Assembly (NCBI RefSeq): GCF_003201205.1
Contig: NZ_QICN01000010.1
Location: forward strand, 62,001 to 126,000
Reading direction: 5' to 3'
DNA length: 64,000 nucleotides
DNA from: Sinimarinibacterium flocculans
GTDB lineage: Bacteria; Pseudomonadota; Gammaproteobacteria; Nevskiales; Nevskiaceae
The notes beneath the pieces are model-generated. The model saw only the letters and a program-made list of their open reading frames with translations. It ran no database searches and had not been told where the DNA came from. Shown here in pieces: positions 1-8,929 of this stretch (positions are counted from its first letter, which is position 1; every line of letters begins with the position of its first letter). Made by a program: the position numbers and the translations under genes.

Positions 1-56
1 ACGACGCGGCGCTGCCAGAAGCCGCCGAACTGCGCTTTCTCGGTTGCGGTGCTCAA
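1..56 (-). CDS. Possible 5' end of an unidentified gene, cut by the window edge
   Basis: Reading leftwards from just below the DUF1475 gene, a TTG codon (56-54) opens a frame that stays open to the window edge (18 codons, beginning MSTATEKAQF). It would be the next gene of the same minus-strand operon, about 4 bases after the DUF1475 stop. There is too little sequence to name a family, and the TTG start is uncertain. This is reported only as a possible partial gene. Confidence 0.25.
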   Translation of the reverse strand, partial: MSTATEKAQFGGFWQRRV

Positions 57-60
57 GGCC

Positions 61-411
61 TCAGGCCCGCCGCAGCAGCAGGTCTTCGACGGTCGCGCCC
101 CTGGGCAGCCGGGCGATGCGGATCAGCATGTAGGCACCCATCGCGATGTTGCCGAGGCCGAGCACGAGCACCAGCCACAGCAGCCGCATCGACCAGCGCG
201 TCTCCTTGTACGCGATCCACAGCCAGAACCAGATGAAGCCGAAATAGGCGTCGAACAGCGTCGCGACCAGCCACGGCGTGTACCCGGCCGAGGGATTCGC
301 GATCAGGTCCTGGATGGCGGGGACGATGCTGACGTGGCCGGTGGCCCAGGTCGAGACACCGATCAGGCCGGCGATGGCGATGACGGCGAAGACACCCGCG
401 ATTCGGATCAT
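61..411 (-). CDS. DUF1475-like small integral membrane protein
   Basis: A 116-residue, strongly hydrophobic protein with about four predicted membrane segments. These are the N-terminus (IAGVFAVIAIAGLIGVS), a Trp/Phe-rich stretch around residues 45-68 (FDAYFGFIWFWLWIAY), and a long hydrophobic stretch at about 75-98. The composition and length fit the DUF1475 family, whose function I do not know. Its ATG overlaps the stop of the upstream methyltransferase gene in an ATGA (408-411), so the two are translationally coupled. Its position as last recognisable gene of the FAD oxidoreductase/DUF1365/methyltransferase operon suggests a membrane partner in lipid modification. That role is inferred from context only. 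Confidence 0.7.
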   Translation of the reverse strand: MIRIAGVFAVIAIAGLIGVSTWATGHVSIVPAIQDLIANPSAGYTPWLVATLFDAYFGFIWFWLWIAYKETRWSMRLLWLVLVLGLGNIAMGAYMLIRIARLPRGATVEDLLLRRA

Positions 412-1682
412 GCCGGTTTCCTCAAGGTGATCTGCATCAGATCGATGCTGCCGGTGCGAAAGCCGCACTCGCAGTAGCTCAGGTAGTAGCGCCACATGCG
501 CAGGAAGCGCTCGTCGAACTGCTGCACGATCCGCTCGCGCGCGGCAAGCACATTGCGATGCCAGTGGGCGAGCGTGTCGGCGTAGTCCCGGGCGTAGAAC
601 TTCGCGTCTTCGGCGACGAGCCCGGCTTTCGCGGCGAGTGCCTGGAACAGCTCGGGCGGACACAGCATGCCGCCGGGGAAGATGTACTTCTGGATGAAGT
701 CGCGCTTGCGGCGGTAGTCGTCGAAGATCTTCGGGCTGATGGTGATGCCCTGGATCGCCGCGTATCCGCCGGGCTTGAGCGCCTTCTCGATCGTCGAGAA
801 GTAGCCGGGCCAGTAGGCCTCGCCGACGGCTTCGTACATCTCGATCGACACCACGCGGTCGTAGGTCTCGGCGACGTCGCGATAGTCGCGCAGCTCGAAT
901 CGCACGCGGTCGGCGAGGCCGGCGGCATCGGCGCGGCGCTGGGCTTCGGCAAGCTGCTCTCTGGACAGCGTGATGCTGGTGACGCGGCAGCCGTGATGCT
1001 TCGCCGCATGGATCGCGAAGCCGCCCCAGCCGGAGCCGATCTCCAGCAGATGGTGCTCGGGACGCAGGTCCAGGCGTTCGGCCATCAGCCGGAACTTGTT
1101 GAGCTGCGCGTCCATCAGCGTTTCGTTGGGTCTGATGAACATGCCCGCTGAGTACGCCATCGTGTCGTCGAGCCACATCCTGTAGAACTCGTTGCCGAGG
1201 TCGTAGTGGTGCTCGATGTTCTCGCGCGCGCCGGACTTGGTGTTGGCGCGCAGCTTGTGGCGCAGCCAGCCGTAGAAGCGGCCGAAGATGTTCTTCTCGT
1301 ACGGGCCCTTGTAGTAGGGCTCGTTGAGATACATCACCGCGAGCAGCGGCGACAGGTCGGGAGAATCCCAGAGACCGTCGAGATAGGCCTCGCCGAAGCC
1401 GACTTCGCCGCCGCGCAGCACGTGACCGATCATTGCGCCGGAGCGGATGTGCAGCACGCCGTGCGGGCCGGGCTCGGTGCCGCGGAAGCTGCGCAGTTCG
1501 CCGTTGGGCAGCGTCACGTCCAGCGTGCCGACGCGCAGGCCGCGCAGCATGTACATCATCAGGCGCAGGCCCCATGACAGGCGGCCATCGCCGGCGAGCG
1601 ATGCCGGCAGGTCGGGCGAGAAGCCGTCGCGCCGCAGGATGCGGTTCAGGTCGGCACCGTGTTCGAGGTCGCGATCGTCCAT
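408..1682 (-). CDS. cfa: Cyclopropane-fatty-acyl-phospholipid synthase family methyltransferase
   Basis: A 424-residue SAM-dependent methyltransferase of the CFA synthase family, which transfers a one-carbon unit from S-adenosylmethionine to the double bond of phospholipid acyl chains at the membrane. The family signature HHYDLGNEFY lies at about residues 158-167, the SAM-binding loop EIGSGWGG at 214-221, and the Cys-containing C-terminal block YCECGFRTGS near residue 402. It is longer than E. coli Cfa (382). The ATG at 1682 was chosen because the longer open frame would run into the DUF1365 gene. It sits 23 bases downstream of that gene and overlaps the DUF1475 gene by 4 bases. In this neighbourhood the enzyme may make a branched or furan fatty acid rather than a plain cyclopropane ring; the sequence does not decide this. 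Confidence 0.9.
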   Translation of the reverse strand: MDDRDLEHGADLNRILRRDGFSPDLPASLAGDGRLSWGLRLMMYMLRGLRVGTLDVTLPNGELRSFRGTEPGPHGVLHIRSGAMIGHVLRGGEVGFGEAYLDGLWDSPDLSPLLAVMYLNEPYYKGPYEKNIFGRFYGWLRHKLRANTKSGARENIEHHYDLGNEFYRMWLDDTMAYSAGMFIRPNETLMDAQLNKFRLMAERLDLRPEHHLLEIGSGWGGFAIHAAKHHGCRVTSITLSREQLAEAQRRADAAGLADRVRFELRDYRDVAETYDRVVSIEMYEAVGEAYWPGYFSTIEKALKPGGYAAIQGITISPKIFDDYRRKRDFIQKYIFPGGMLCPPELFQALAAKAGLVAEDAKFYARDYADTLAHWHRNVLAARERIVQQFDERFLRMWRYYLSYCECGFRTGSIDLMQITLRKPA

Positions 1683-1705
1683 GCGTCTCCCTGCAGGTCT
1701 GTCCG

Positions 1706-2473
1706 TCAGCTCACGTCCGGCCGCAGCGGCTCCGGCTTGCGATGGAATCGCGCGCCGCGCAGCCACAGCTTCAGGGCCTCCCAGTGGATGCCCGCCACGA
1801 CCTTGGCCGTCATCCACGGCATGCGCAGGACCTGTCCGAGTATCGCCGCATCGGTCAGCGCCCGGCGCTCGCCGGCCAGCGTCGCATCGAGAATCGCCTC
1901 GCCCTCCCGTGTTTCGTGGATCGCCACGCGGACACGCGCATCGGGCGCCCCCAGCGTGAAGCGATACTGCCCGAGCCGGTCGAGAAACGGCGAGACATGG
2001 AACACCTTTTCCTTCTCGATCGGCACGTCATACGGCAGTGGCGCACCGTCGGATGCAAGCAGGTAGCTGTGCTTCTCGCCGAAGGTGTTGTTGACCTCCG
2101 CGATCACCGCGCGCAAGCGGCCGTCGCGGTGATCGCAATACCACAGGCTGATCGGGTTGAAGGCGAAGCCGAGCACGCGCGGAAAGGTCAGCAGGCGGAT
2201 GCGGCCGCCGTCGAGCTCGATGCCGCGACTGCCCAGCAGACTCTCGGCCCAGGCGCGCAGACCGCGACCGTCGCCGTGGTCGCGCGTGCGCAGCGACAGC
2301 AGGTTGAAGCGGTCGACCGAGAACAGGCGCAGGCGCGACGACAGCGCATCAAGCCGGTCGACGTCGACGAGCAGGTAGAAGACGCGGTAGACGAAGCGGT
2401 ACAACGGCGGCACGCGACGCCGGTGCATCACCCGCGTCGCGTACAGGCAGCCGTCCCCGCTCCCGTTCGTCAC
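1706..2473 (-). CDS. DUF1365 family protein
   Basis: A 255-residue member of DUF1365, a family of unknown biochemical role that is almost always encoded between an FAD-dependent amine-oxidase-like protein and a CFA-type methyltransferase, as here. Typical elements are the N-terminal VMHRRRVPPLYRFVYRVFYL, the block LLTFPRVLGFAFNPISLWYC and the NNTFGEKHSYLL segment. The GTG at 2473 is preferred as start. It leaves 13 bases after the upstream gene, follows a GGGGGA ribosome-binding site, and gives the usual N-terminus just before the VMHRRR block. The frame is open further upstream, but that part overlaps the FAD oxidoreductase gene and looks non-coding. A role in modifying unsaturated fatty acyl chains together with its neighbours is inferred. 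Confidence 0.85.
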   Translation of the reverse strand: MTNGSGDGCLYATRVMHRRRVPPLYRFVYRVFYLLVDVDRLDALSSRLRLFSVDRFNLLSLRTRDHGDGRGLRAWAESLLGSRGIELDGGRIRLLTFPRVLGFAFNPISLWYCDHRDGRLRAVIAEVNNTFGEKHSYLLASDGAPLPYDVPIEKEKVFHVSPFLDRLGQYRFTLGAPDARVRVAIHETREGEAILDATLAGERRALTDAAILGQVLRMPWMTAKVVAGIHWEALKLWLRGARFHRKPEPLRPDVS

Positions 2474-2486
2474 CGTCCCGTCCCCC

Positions 2487-3809
2487 TTACAGGCCCGTCG
2501 CCCAGGACGGCAGGCATTCGCGGTCGATGCCGGCGATGCAGCGCAGACCCGAGAGCAGGCCGTCCTCATGGAAACCATACCCCGTCCATGCCCCCGCCCA
2601 CCACAGGCCGCCGTTGCCCTGGATGCCGGCAAGCCGTCGGTGCGTGCGCACGCTCCCGGGGCCGTAGTGCGGGTGGTGGTAGACCGTGTCATAGACGATG
2701 CGGTCGCCGGAGATCTCGCGCGTCGGGTTCAGCGTGACGACGTAGTTCACCGGGCCGTCGATGCCTTGCAGCAGGTTCATCCAGTAGCTGCCCGAGATCG
2801 GCCGGTCATGGACCTCGCGGTCGAAATCGACCCCGCGGTAGCCGGACACGTCGGCGCCGAAGGCCGTGTCGTTGATGTAGTTCCACGAGGCCCAGGCGCG
2901 CCGGCGCCGCGGCAGGTAGCGCTCGTCGGTGTGCAGCACGACGCGGCTGGCGTTGTACGGGATGCCTTCGAGCACTTCGCGCTCGGCGGTAGCGGGGTCG
3001 GCGATCAGGCGCAGGGCCTGGTCGCTGTGCGTGGCGCAGACGACGCGGTCGTAGCGTTCGCTGCCGACGTCGGTCGTGACCTCGATGCCGGCGTCACTGC
3101 GGGCAATGCGCGCCACCGGCGTGCGCAGGCGCGCGGTGCCGGAGTAACGTTCGAGCAGCGCCCGGACATAGGTATGACTGCCGCCGATCACCGTATGCCA
3201 GGTCGGCTGCTGCGTCGCCGTGAACAGCGAGTGCGCGTCGAAGAAGCGCATGAAATCCGCGGCCGGATACTCCATGGCCTGGCGCGGCGAGCAGCTCCAG
3301 ATCAGGCCGGCCATCGGCAGCAGGTAGCGCGCCTGCAGTTCGGCGGAAAAATCCGCGTCGCGCAGAAAGTCGCCGAGTGAGCCGCCGGGCAGGGTGTCGA
3401 GCTTCAGCAGGCGGTTGCAGACCCGGTTGAGCCGCAGGATCTCCGTCAGCAGTCGCAGATGGCCGGCGCGCAGCAGATTGGCGGGTTGCGCGAACACGGT
3501 GAGCAGGTTGTCGCTGCCCTTCCACTCGTAGGCGCCGTGGTTCAGCGAGACGCCGAAGGACATGCTCGTCGGCCGCGTGCGCACGCCCAGCTCGCCGAAC
3601 AGCGCCGTGAGATTCGGGTAGTTGATGCCGTTGTAGACGATCCAGCCGGTGTCCACGGCCTGTACGCCGCTCGCCGTCGGCACCTCGATCGTATGGGTGT
3701 GCCCGCCGACGCGATCGTCCTGCTCGAACAGCACGACCTCATGACGCCGGGCGAGGTAGAAGGCGGCGGACAGGCCGGCAATGCCGGAGCCGATGACGGC
3801 AATCTTCAT
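2487..3809 (-). CDS. FAD/NAD(P)-dependent amine-oxidase-like oxidoreductase
   Basis: A 440-residue flavoprotein. The N-terminal Rossmann dinucleotide-binding motif GSGIAGLSAA (residues 7-16) is followed by the FEQDDRVGGHTHT segment (28-40), which typically binds the FAD ribose and flanks the flavin. The C-terminus has the second FAD-binding block (GLWWAGAWTGYGFHEDG). Members of this group act as desaturases, oxidases or isomerases. This subtype is characteristically encoded with DUF1365 and CFA-like proteins. It is the first gene of that operon, 13 bases ahead of the DUF1365 start. The 102 bases separating it from tesA hold a possible stress-type promoter. A redox step on phospholipid acyl chains is the likely job, inferred from context. 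Confidence 0.88.
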   Translation of the reverse strand: MKIAVIGSGIAGLSAAFYLARRHEVVLFEQDDRVGGHTHTIEVPTASGVQAVDTGWIVYNGINYPNLTALFGELGVRTRPTSMSFGVSLNHGAYEWKGSDNLLTVFAQPANLLRAGHLRLLTEILRLNRVCNRLLKLDTLPGGSLGDFLRDADFSAELQARYLLPMAGLIWSCSPRQAMEYPAADFMRFFDAHSLFTATQQPTWHTVIGGSHTYVRALLERYSGTARLRTPVARIARSDAGIEVTTDVGSERYDRVVCATHSDQALRLIADPATAEREVLEGIPYNASRVVLHTDERYLPRRRRAWASWNYINDTAFGADVSGYRGVDFDREVHDRPISGSYWMNLLQGIDGPVNYVVTLNPTREISGDRIVYDTVYHHPHYGPGSVRTHRRLAGIQGNGGLWWAGAWTGYGFHEDGLLSGLRCIAGIDRECLPSWATGL

Positions 3810-3846
3810 CAGAGTGGATGGCGCGAGAATGCGGGGATCGCGCCGC

Positions 3847-3875
3847 CTTATACGCGAATCCCGCGACGCGGGATG
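3847..3875 (-). promoter_or_regulatory. Possible promoter of the FAD oxidoreductase/DUF1365/cfa operon
   Basis: On the minus strand GCATCC (3875-3870) is followed after 17 bases by TATAAG (3852-3847), about 40 bases before the oxidoreductase ATG. The spacer contains the perfect inverted repeat ATCCCGC-gac-GCGGGAT (3858-3874). The elements partly resemble the singlet-oxygen RpoE/ChrR promoter pattern as I recall it (ATCC in the -35, TAAG in the -10). Homologous operons belong to that regulon in some bacteria. This is a suggestion only. Confidence 0.3.
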
Positions 3876-3911
3876 CGCGGGCGCGTCACAAAACGGCGCG
3901 GACCGGCAAGC

Positions 3912-4559
3912 TCAGGGCGCCGGCAGCGCGGCCTCGAGGGTCGGCCATACGGCATCGAGCATCTTCGGCTGCGAGCCTGCGTTCGGGTGGATGCCGTCGT
4001 CGAGAAACGCATCCGGGTCGAGTGCGATGCCGGCCAGGAAGAACGGCACCAGCGGGGCGTCGAGCGCTTCGGCTGCCGAGGAGAACGCCTGCTGGAAACC
4101 ATGGCTGTAGACCGGCCCGTAGTTGCTGGGGATGCGCATCTCGAACAGGACCGGTGTCGCGCCGGCGTCGCGGCTGAGCGTGGCCGCGCGGCGCAGGTTG
4201 TCTTCGAGCTTGTCCAGCGGCAGTCCGCGCAGGCCGTCGTTGCCGCCGAGTTCGATCAGAACCATTTGCGGCTGGTGGCGGTCCAGTAACGCAGGCAGTC
4301 GTGCCAGCCCGCCGGCGGTGGTTTCGCCGCTGACGCTGGCGTTGACGACGCCGTGCGGATAGCCTCGGTCCCGCAGCCGTTCCTGCAGCAGCGCGACCCA
4401 GCCGCGTTCTGCCGGAATGCCGTAGGCGGCGCTGAGGCTGTCCCCCAGAACCAGAATCGTCGGTGCGGACCCGGCGGAATCCCCGGCCGTACCGGTTTCG
4501 GCGCGCGCAAGGCACGCGGCGCAGGCCAGGACGGCGGCAAGAACGAGACGGAGCATCAT
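3912..4559 (-). CDS. tesA: Periplasmic SGNH esterase / acyl-CoA thioesterase I (TesA)
   Basis: A 215-residue SGNH-family hydrolase (arylesterase, lysophospholipase L1 and thioesterase I activities in the E. coli relative). It has an N-terminal signal peptide (about residues 1-20). Block I is LGDSLSAAYG with the nucleophile Ser41. Other blocks are NASVSGETT, the oxyanion block GGNDGLRG, and the C-terminal DDGIHPN carrying the catalytic Asp and His. The best start is the ATG at 4559, the first of two consecutive Met codons. That codon overlaps the divergent ybbA start in a shared CATG. The tesA/ybbA/ybbP divergent arrangement is also found in enterobacteria, which supports the assignment. Confidence 0.92.
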   Translation of the reverse strand: MMLRLVLAAVLACAACLARAETGTAGDSAGSAPTILVLGDSLSAAYGIPAERGWVALLQERLRDRGYPHGVVNASVSGETTAGGLARLPALLDRHQPQMVLIELGGNDGLRGLPLDKLEDNLRRAATLSRDAGATPVLFEMRIPSNYGPVYSHGFQQAFSSAAEALDAPLVPFFLAGIALDPDAFLDDGIHPNAGSQPKMLDAVWPTLEAALPAP

Positions 4560-5232
4560 GGTGGCAAGGACGGTGGTCGCCGCACGCGGCGTCGGCAAGG
4601 AGGTTAGCAGCGGTGGCGCGCCGCTGACGATTCTGGGCGGTGTCTCGATGGAGGTCGCGGCCGGCGAGTCGCTGGCCATCGTCGGCCGCTCCGGCTCCGG
4701 CAAGACCACGCTGCTGTCGCTGCTGGCGGGGCTCGACGTGCCGAGCGCCGGCGAGATCGAGCTCGACGGCACGCGCATCGACGGTCTCGACGAGGATGCG
4801 CGCGCCGGGCTGCGCGCCGGCCGTGTCGGTTTCGTCTTCCAGTCGTTCCAGTTGCTGTCGGGCTTCACCGCCCTGGAGAACGTGATGCTGCCGGCCGAGC
4901 TCGCCGGCCTCGCCGACGCGCAGGAGCGCGCGCGCGCCGCGCTCGACCGGGTTGGTCTGGGTAAGCGCCTCGACCACTATCCGCATCAGCTCTCCGGCGG
5001 CGAGCAGCAGCGCGTGGCGCTGGCGCGCGCGTTCTGCGGCGAGCCGGCCATCCTGTTCGCCGACGAACCGACCGGCAATCTCGACACCACCACCGGCACG
5101 CAGATCGTCGAACTGCTGTTCGAGATGAACGCGGCGCGCGGCACGACGCTGGTTCTGGTGACCCATGACGCCCAGCTGGCCGCACGCTGCGGCCGCACGA
5201 TCACGCTGCGCGACGGGCGTCTCGATGGCTAG
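4558..5232 (+). CDS. ybbA: ABC transporter ATP-binding protein, YbbA-like
   Basis: A 224-residue ABC ATPase of the LolD/MacB/YbbA group, working with the adjacent FtsX-type permease. Walker A is GRSGSGKT (43-50), the Q-loop lies in FVFQSFQLLSG, the ABC signature is LSGGEQQRVALARAF, and Walker B with the D-loop is ILFADEPTGNLD. The ATG at 4558 lies inside the CATG shared with the divergent tesA start, so any promoter must lie within the tesA coding region. It ends 8 bases inside the permease gene, indicating coupled translation. Substrate export, probably of a lipid or lipoprotein-like molecule, is known only by family resemblance. Confidence 0.9.
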   Translation: MVARTVVAARGVGKEVSSGGAPLTILGGVSMEVAAGESLAIVGRSGSGKTTLLSLLAGLDVPSAGEIELDGTRIDGLDEDARAGLRAGRVGFVFQSFQLLSGFTALENVMLPAELAGLADAQERARAALDRVGLGKRLDHYPHQLSGGEQQRVALARAFCGEPAILFADEPTGNLDTTTGTQIVELLFEMNAARGTTLVLVTHDAQLAARCGRTITLRDGRLDG

Positions 5233-7702
5233 CGCGACCGCCTACGCTGCGCGACGCCTGCGCCGCGGCTGGCGATCCGGCGAGCTGGTCGTGCTGGCGC
5301 TGGCGCTCGCGGTCGCGGTGTCGGCCGTCTCCGCGGTGAACCTGTTCACCGAGCGCGTGCGCGCGGCACTGGAAGCGCAGACCGGCGAGGCGCTGGGCGG
5401 CGACCTGCTGTTCCGTTCGCGCAAGCCGCTGCCGGACACGCTGGTGGCGCCGTCCTCCGGGGTGCGCAGCGTCGACACCGCGTCGTTCGCGACGGTGGTG
5501 TTCGCCGGCGAGGCCTCGGTGCTGGCGTCGATCAAGGCGGTGGGCGAGGGGTATCCGCTGCGCGGCAGCCTGCGCATCGCCGACGAACCCTTCGGCCCGG
5601 CGCGCGAAGCGGCGGGGATTCCGCCGCCGGGCGAGGCCTGGGCCGATGCACGGCTGTGGCAGGAACTGCGCCTGCAGCCGGGGACGGCGGTGCAGACCGG
5701 CGCCAGCGAGCTGCGCGTCACGCGGGTGCTGGAGAACGAGCCGGATCGCGGCAACGGCTTCGCCGACCTCGCGCCGCGCCTGATGATCAACGCCGCCGAT
5801 CTTCCGGCGACGCAGCTCGTCGGTCCGGGCTCGCGCGTCGAATACGTACGCCTGTTCGCCGGACCGCCGGCCGCGCTGGCGCCCCTGCTCGAGGCCGAGC
5901 CGCCCGAGAACGTGCGCCGCCTGCGGCCGCAGGAGGCGCGTCGCGAGATCCGCAACTCGCTCGATCGTGCCGGGCAGTTCCTCGACGTGGCGATCCTCGC
6001 GGCCACGCTGCTGGCCTGCGCGGCCGTCGCGCTGTCCGCACGCCAATACGGCGAGAAGCTGCGCGACGAGATCGCCCTGCTCAAGACCCTGGGCGCGCGC
6101 CAGGCGTTTCTCGGCCGCGCCCTCGTCGCCCAGTTGCTGCTGCTCGGCACCGTCGGCTCGCTGCTCGGCGCCGCCGTGGGTTACGGCGTGCAGGCCGGCA
6201 TCGCCGCGCTGCTGACCGACCTGCTGCAGCTCAGCCTGCCGCCGGCGCCGTTATGGCCCCTGCTCGCGGCCGCCGCGCTGGGGCTGCTGATGCTGCTCGG
6301 CTTTGCCGCGCCGCCCCTGCTGGCCGCGCGGCGCACGCCGCCGCTGCGCGTGTTCCAGCGCGTCGAAACGGGGTCCGGCGGTGCGCGTGCGATCTGGCTT
6401 GCGGCGCTGGCGACGGCCGCGGCGCTGCTGTGGCTCGCGACCGGCGACCCGAAGATGGCGATGGCCGTGCTCGGCGGCTCGGCGGCGGCACTGCTCGCGC
6501 TTGCGGGGCTGGCCTGGCTGCTGGTGCTGGCGCTGTCGCCGCTCAAGCGCGCGGTGGGCATGTCATGGCGCTTCGGGCTCGGCAACGTCGCGCGGCGTCG
6601 GCGTGCGACCGTCGCCCAGGTGGCGGCGCTCGGCCTGGCACTGATGGCGCTGCTGTTGGTCTCCGTCGTGCGCGAGGACCTGCTCGTGAGCTGGCAGGAA
6701 AAGCTGCCGGAGAACACGCCCAATCAGTTCCTTATCAACATCCAGAGCGACCAGGTCGAGCCGCTGCGCCGCTTCTTCACCGAGCGCGGGCACGGCGAGA
6801 TCGAACTGTGGCCGATGGCGCGCGGGCGCCTGGTTGCGCTCAACGGCGCGGCGGTGACCGCGGACTCCTTCGACGATCCGGAAACGCAGCGCTGGATCAA
6901 TCGCGACTTCAACCTGTCCTGGGGCACGGCGCTCAATGAGGACAACCGCATCATCGAAGGCGAATGGTGGGGCGAATCGGGCGCCGGCCAGCCGTGGCTG
7001 TCGGCCGAGGACTATGCGATCGAGCGCCTCGGCCTGAAGCTCGGCGACACGATGACCCTGGATTTCGCCGGCGAGGCGGTGACGCTCACGGTGACCAACT
7101 TCCGCACCGTCGGCTGGGACAGCTTCAAGCCGAACTTCTTCCTGCTGACGACGCCCGGGGCGCTGTCGGACGCGGTGCCCAAGCAGTGGCTGTCGAGCTT
7201 CCGCCTGGCGCCGGAGAACCGCGCGCTGCTGCGCGAACTCGTCGCGCAGTTCCCGAACATCACCGTGCTCGACATCGAGGCGATGCTGCAGCAGGTGCGC
7301 GGCATCGTCGAGCGCATCGTCACCGCGGTCGAGTTCATCTTCCTGTTCACGCTCGCCGCCGGCCTGTGCGTGCTGCTCGCCGCGATCGAGGGCACGCGCG
7401 CCGAGCGCGTGCGCGAAACGGCGCTGCTGCGCGCGCTCGGCGCGCGCGCCGGGCTGATCGTGCGCGGCCTGATCGCCGAGTACGCGGTGCTCGGCGCGCT
7501 GGCCGGACTGGTCGCCGCGATCGCTGCGCAGACCGTGGCCTGGGTGCTCGCCGAGCAGGTGTTCCGGATTCCGTACGGGCCGCGACCGTTGCTGTGGCTC
7601 ATCGGCACGCTGCTCGGCGCCTGCGTCGTCGCCGTTCTGGGCTGGATTTCGCTGCGGCCGACGCTGAACACGCCGCCCAAAACCGTGCTGCAGCAGGCCT
7701 GA
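5225..7702 (+). CDS. ybbP: FtsX-like ABC transporter permease, YbbP-like
   Basis: An 825-residue inner-membrane permease with the duplicated FtsX layout. It has an N-terminal membrane helix (about 20-40) and a periplasmic domain, then a three-helix FtsX module from about residue 255 (ending after [16 protein letters not shown]). A fourth region with a second N-terminal-like helix follows at about 400-490. A large periplasmic domain comes next, and a final three-helix FtsX module at about 700-815 ends in [14 protein letters not shown]. The length is close to E. coli YbbP (804). ATG 5225 overlaps the end of ybbA by 8 bases. It forms the exporter with YbbA; the transported molecule cannot be read from sequence. 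Confidence 0.9.
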   Translation: MASATAYAARRLRRGWRSGELVVLALALAVAVSAVSAVNLFTERVRAALEAQTGEALGGDLLFRSRKPLPDTLVAPSSGVRSVDTASFATVVFAGEASVLASIKAVGEGYPLRGSLRIADEPFGPAREAAGIPPPGEAWADARLWQELRLQPGTAVQTGASELRVTRVLENEPDRGNGFADLAPRLMINAADLPATQLVGPGSRVEYVRLFAGPPAALAPLLEAEPPENVRRLRPQEARREIRNSLDRAGQFLDVAILAATLLACAAVALSARQYGEKLRDEIALLKTLGARQAFLGRALVAQLLLLGTVGSLLGAAVGYGVQAGIAALLTDLLQLSLPPAPLWPLLAAAALGLLMLLGFAAPPLLAARRTPPLRVFQRVETGSGGARAIWLAALATAAALLWLATGDPKMAMAVLGGSAAALLALAGLAWLLVLALSPLKRAVGMSWRFGLGNVARRRRATVAQVAALGLALMALLLVSVVREDLLVSWQEKLPENTPNQFLINIQSDQVEPLRRFFTERGHGEIELWPMARGRLVALNGAAVTADSFDDPETQRWINRDFNLSWGTALNEDNRIIEGEWWGESGAGQPWLSAEDYAIERLGLKLGDTMTLDFAGEAVTLTVTNFRTVGWDSFKPNFFLLTTPGALSDAVPKQWLSSFRLAPENRALLRELVAQFPNITVLDIEAMLQQVRGIVERIVTAVEFIFLFTLAAGLCVLLAAIEGTRAERVRETALLRALGARAGLIVRGLIAEYAVLGALAGLVAAIAAQTVAWVLAEQVFRIPYGPRPLLWLIGTLLGACVVAVLGWISLRPTLNTPPKTVLQQA

Positions 7703-7816
7703 GGGGTGGAGGGATGGTGTCCTGTCGCGTGCCGGCGGCACCCGCAGCGATTCCGAACGCCCGGCCGTGGATGGCCAGGGCGAAACCCATAAGGGCCGGG
7801 ACGGGCCGGGAACGGG

Positions 7817-7822
7817 TAAAAT
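7817..7822 (+). promoter_or_regulatory. Possible -10 element upstream of mdh
   Basis: TAAAAT stands out in an otherwise GC-rich 178-base gap, about 59 bases before the malate dehydrogenase ATG. No convincing -35 hexamer is visible at 16-18 bases upstream, so this is a weak call. Confidence 0.3.
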
Positions 7823-7880
7823 CGCGGCCCCTCCCGGCCGTCCGGCCGCCGCCTACTGTTCCGAACCACGGAGTTCTTTG

Positions 7881-8873
7881 ATGAAAAAGCCCGTCAAGGT
7901 CGCCATCACCGGCGCCGCCGGCCAGATCGCCTACTCGCTCATCTTCCGCGTCGCGTCCGGCTCGATGCTCGGACCCGACCAGCCGGTGATCCTGCAGCTG
8001 CTCGAAGTGCCGGTGCCGGAAGTGCAGGAGAAGCTCAAGGGCACGATCATGGAGATCGACGACTGCGCGTTTCCGCTGGTCGCGGGTATCGAGGCGCACG
8101 GCGATCCCATGACGGCGTTCGAGGGCACGGACTACGCCCTGCTGGTCGGCGCGCGTCCGCGCGGCCCCGGCATGGAGCGCAAGGATCTGCTGACCGCCAA
8201 CGGCGGCATCTTCGGACCCCAGGGCAAGGCCCTGGCCGCCAAGGCGTCGAAGGACGTGCGTGCGCTGGTCGTCGGCAACCCGGCCAACACCAATGCGCTG
8301 ATCGCCGCGACCGCTGCCGCCAAGGGCGGTCTCGATCCGAAGCAGATCCACGCGATGGTGCGCCTCGACCACAACCGCGCGGTCTCGCAGCTTGCCACCA
8401 AGACCGGCGTGCATGGCAACGACATCGACAAGGTCATCATCTGGGGCAACCACAGCTCCACGCAGTACCCGGACATCAGCCACACGACGATCGGTGGCAA
8501 GCCGGCGAAGTCGCTGGTCGACCAGGCCTGGATCGAGAAGGACTTCATCCCCACCGTGCAGCAGCGTGGCGCCGCGATCATCAAGGCGCGCGGCCTGTCG
8601 TCGGCGGCCTCGGCCGCGTCGGCCGCCGTCGATCACATGCGCGACTGGGCGCTGGGCAGCAACGGCAAGTGGGTGAGCATGGGCGTGCCCTCGGACGGCA
8701 GCTACGGCATCGCGCCGGGCATCGTCTACGGCTATCCCTGCATCTGCAAGGACGGCCAGTACGAGATCGTGCAGGGCCTGTCGGTCGACGAGTTCTCGCG
8801 TGCGCGCATGACCGCGACCGAGACCGAGCTGCGCGAGGAGCGTGCGGCGATCGAGGACCTGCTCAAGGCCTGA
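7881..8873 (+). CDS. mdh: Malate dehydrogenase (NAD-dependent)
   Basis: A 330-residue cytosolic malate dehydrogenase of the cytosolic-type group common in proteobacteria, interconverting malate and oxaloacetate in the TCA cycle. The NAD-binding loop is GAAGQIA (11-17), the catalytic Asp163 is in VRLDHNRA, and the proton-accepting His191 is in WGNHSST. The substrate-binding Arg residues sit in the mobile loop near [17 protein letters not shown] 7881 gives the normal N-terminus ([11 protein letters not shown]), and the open frame upstream is unrelated. It is transcribed alone and is followed by a clear intrinsic terminator. Confidence 0.97.
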   Translation: MKKPVKVAITGAAGQIAYSLIFRVASGSMLGPDQPVILQLLEVPVPEVQEKLKGTIMEIDDCAFPLVAGIEAHGDPMTAFEGTDYALLVGARPRGPGMERKDLLTANGGIFGPQGKALAAKASKDVRALVVGNPANTNALIAATAAAKGGLDPKQIHAMVRLDHNRAVSQLATKTGVHGNDIDKVIIWGNHSSTQYPDISHTTIGGKPAKSLVDQAWIEKDFIPTVQQRGAAIIKARGLSSAASAASAAVDHMRDWALGSNGKWVSMGVPSDGSYGIAPGIVYGYPCICKDGQYEIVQGLSVDEFSRARMTATETELREERAAIEDLLKA

Positions 8874-8889
8874 TCGGCTTCGCTGCCGG

Positions 8890-8918
8890 AAAAAGCCCGC
8901 CCTCGTGCGGGCTTTTTT
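8890..8918 (+). terminator. Intrinsic terminator of mdh
   Basis: Ten-base perfect stem AAAAGCCCGC / GCGGGCTTTT (8891-8900 and 8907-8916) with a 6-base loop and a run of T residues, 17 bases past the mdh stop. The preceding A-run would also serve the convergent epimerase gene on the other strand. Confidence 0.93.
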
Positions 8919-8929
8919 CTGTCCGCGGC

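Noticed and set aside
5656-6939. A 427-codon plus-strand frame within ybbP
   Set aside because: Wrong-frame translation of a clear permease gene, Arg/Ala-rich with no hydrophobic segments.
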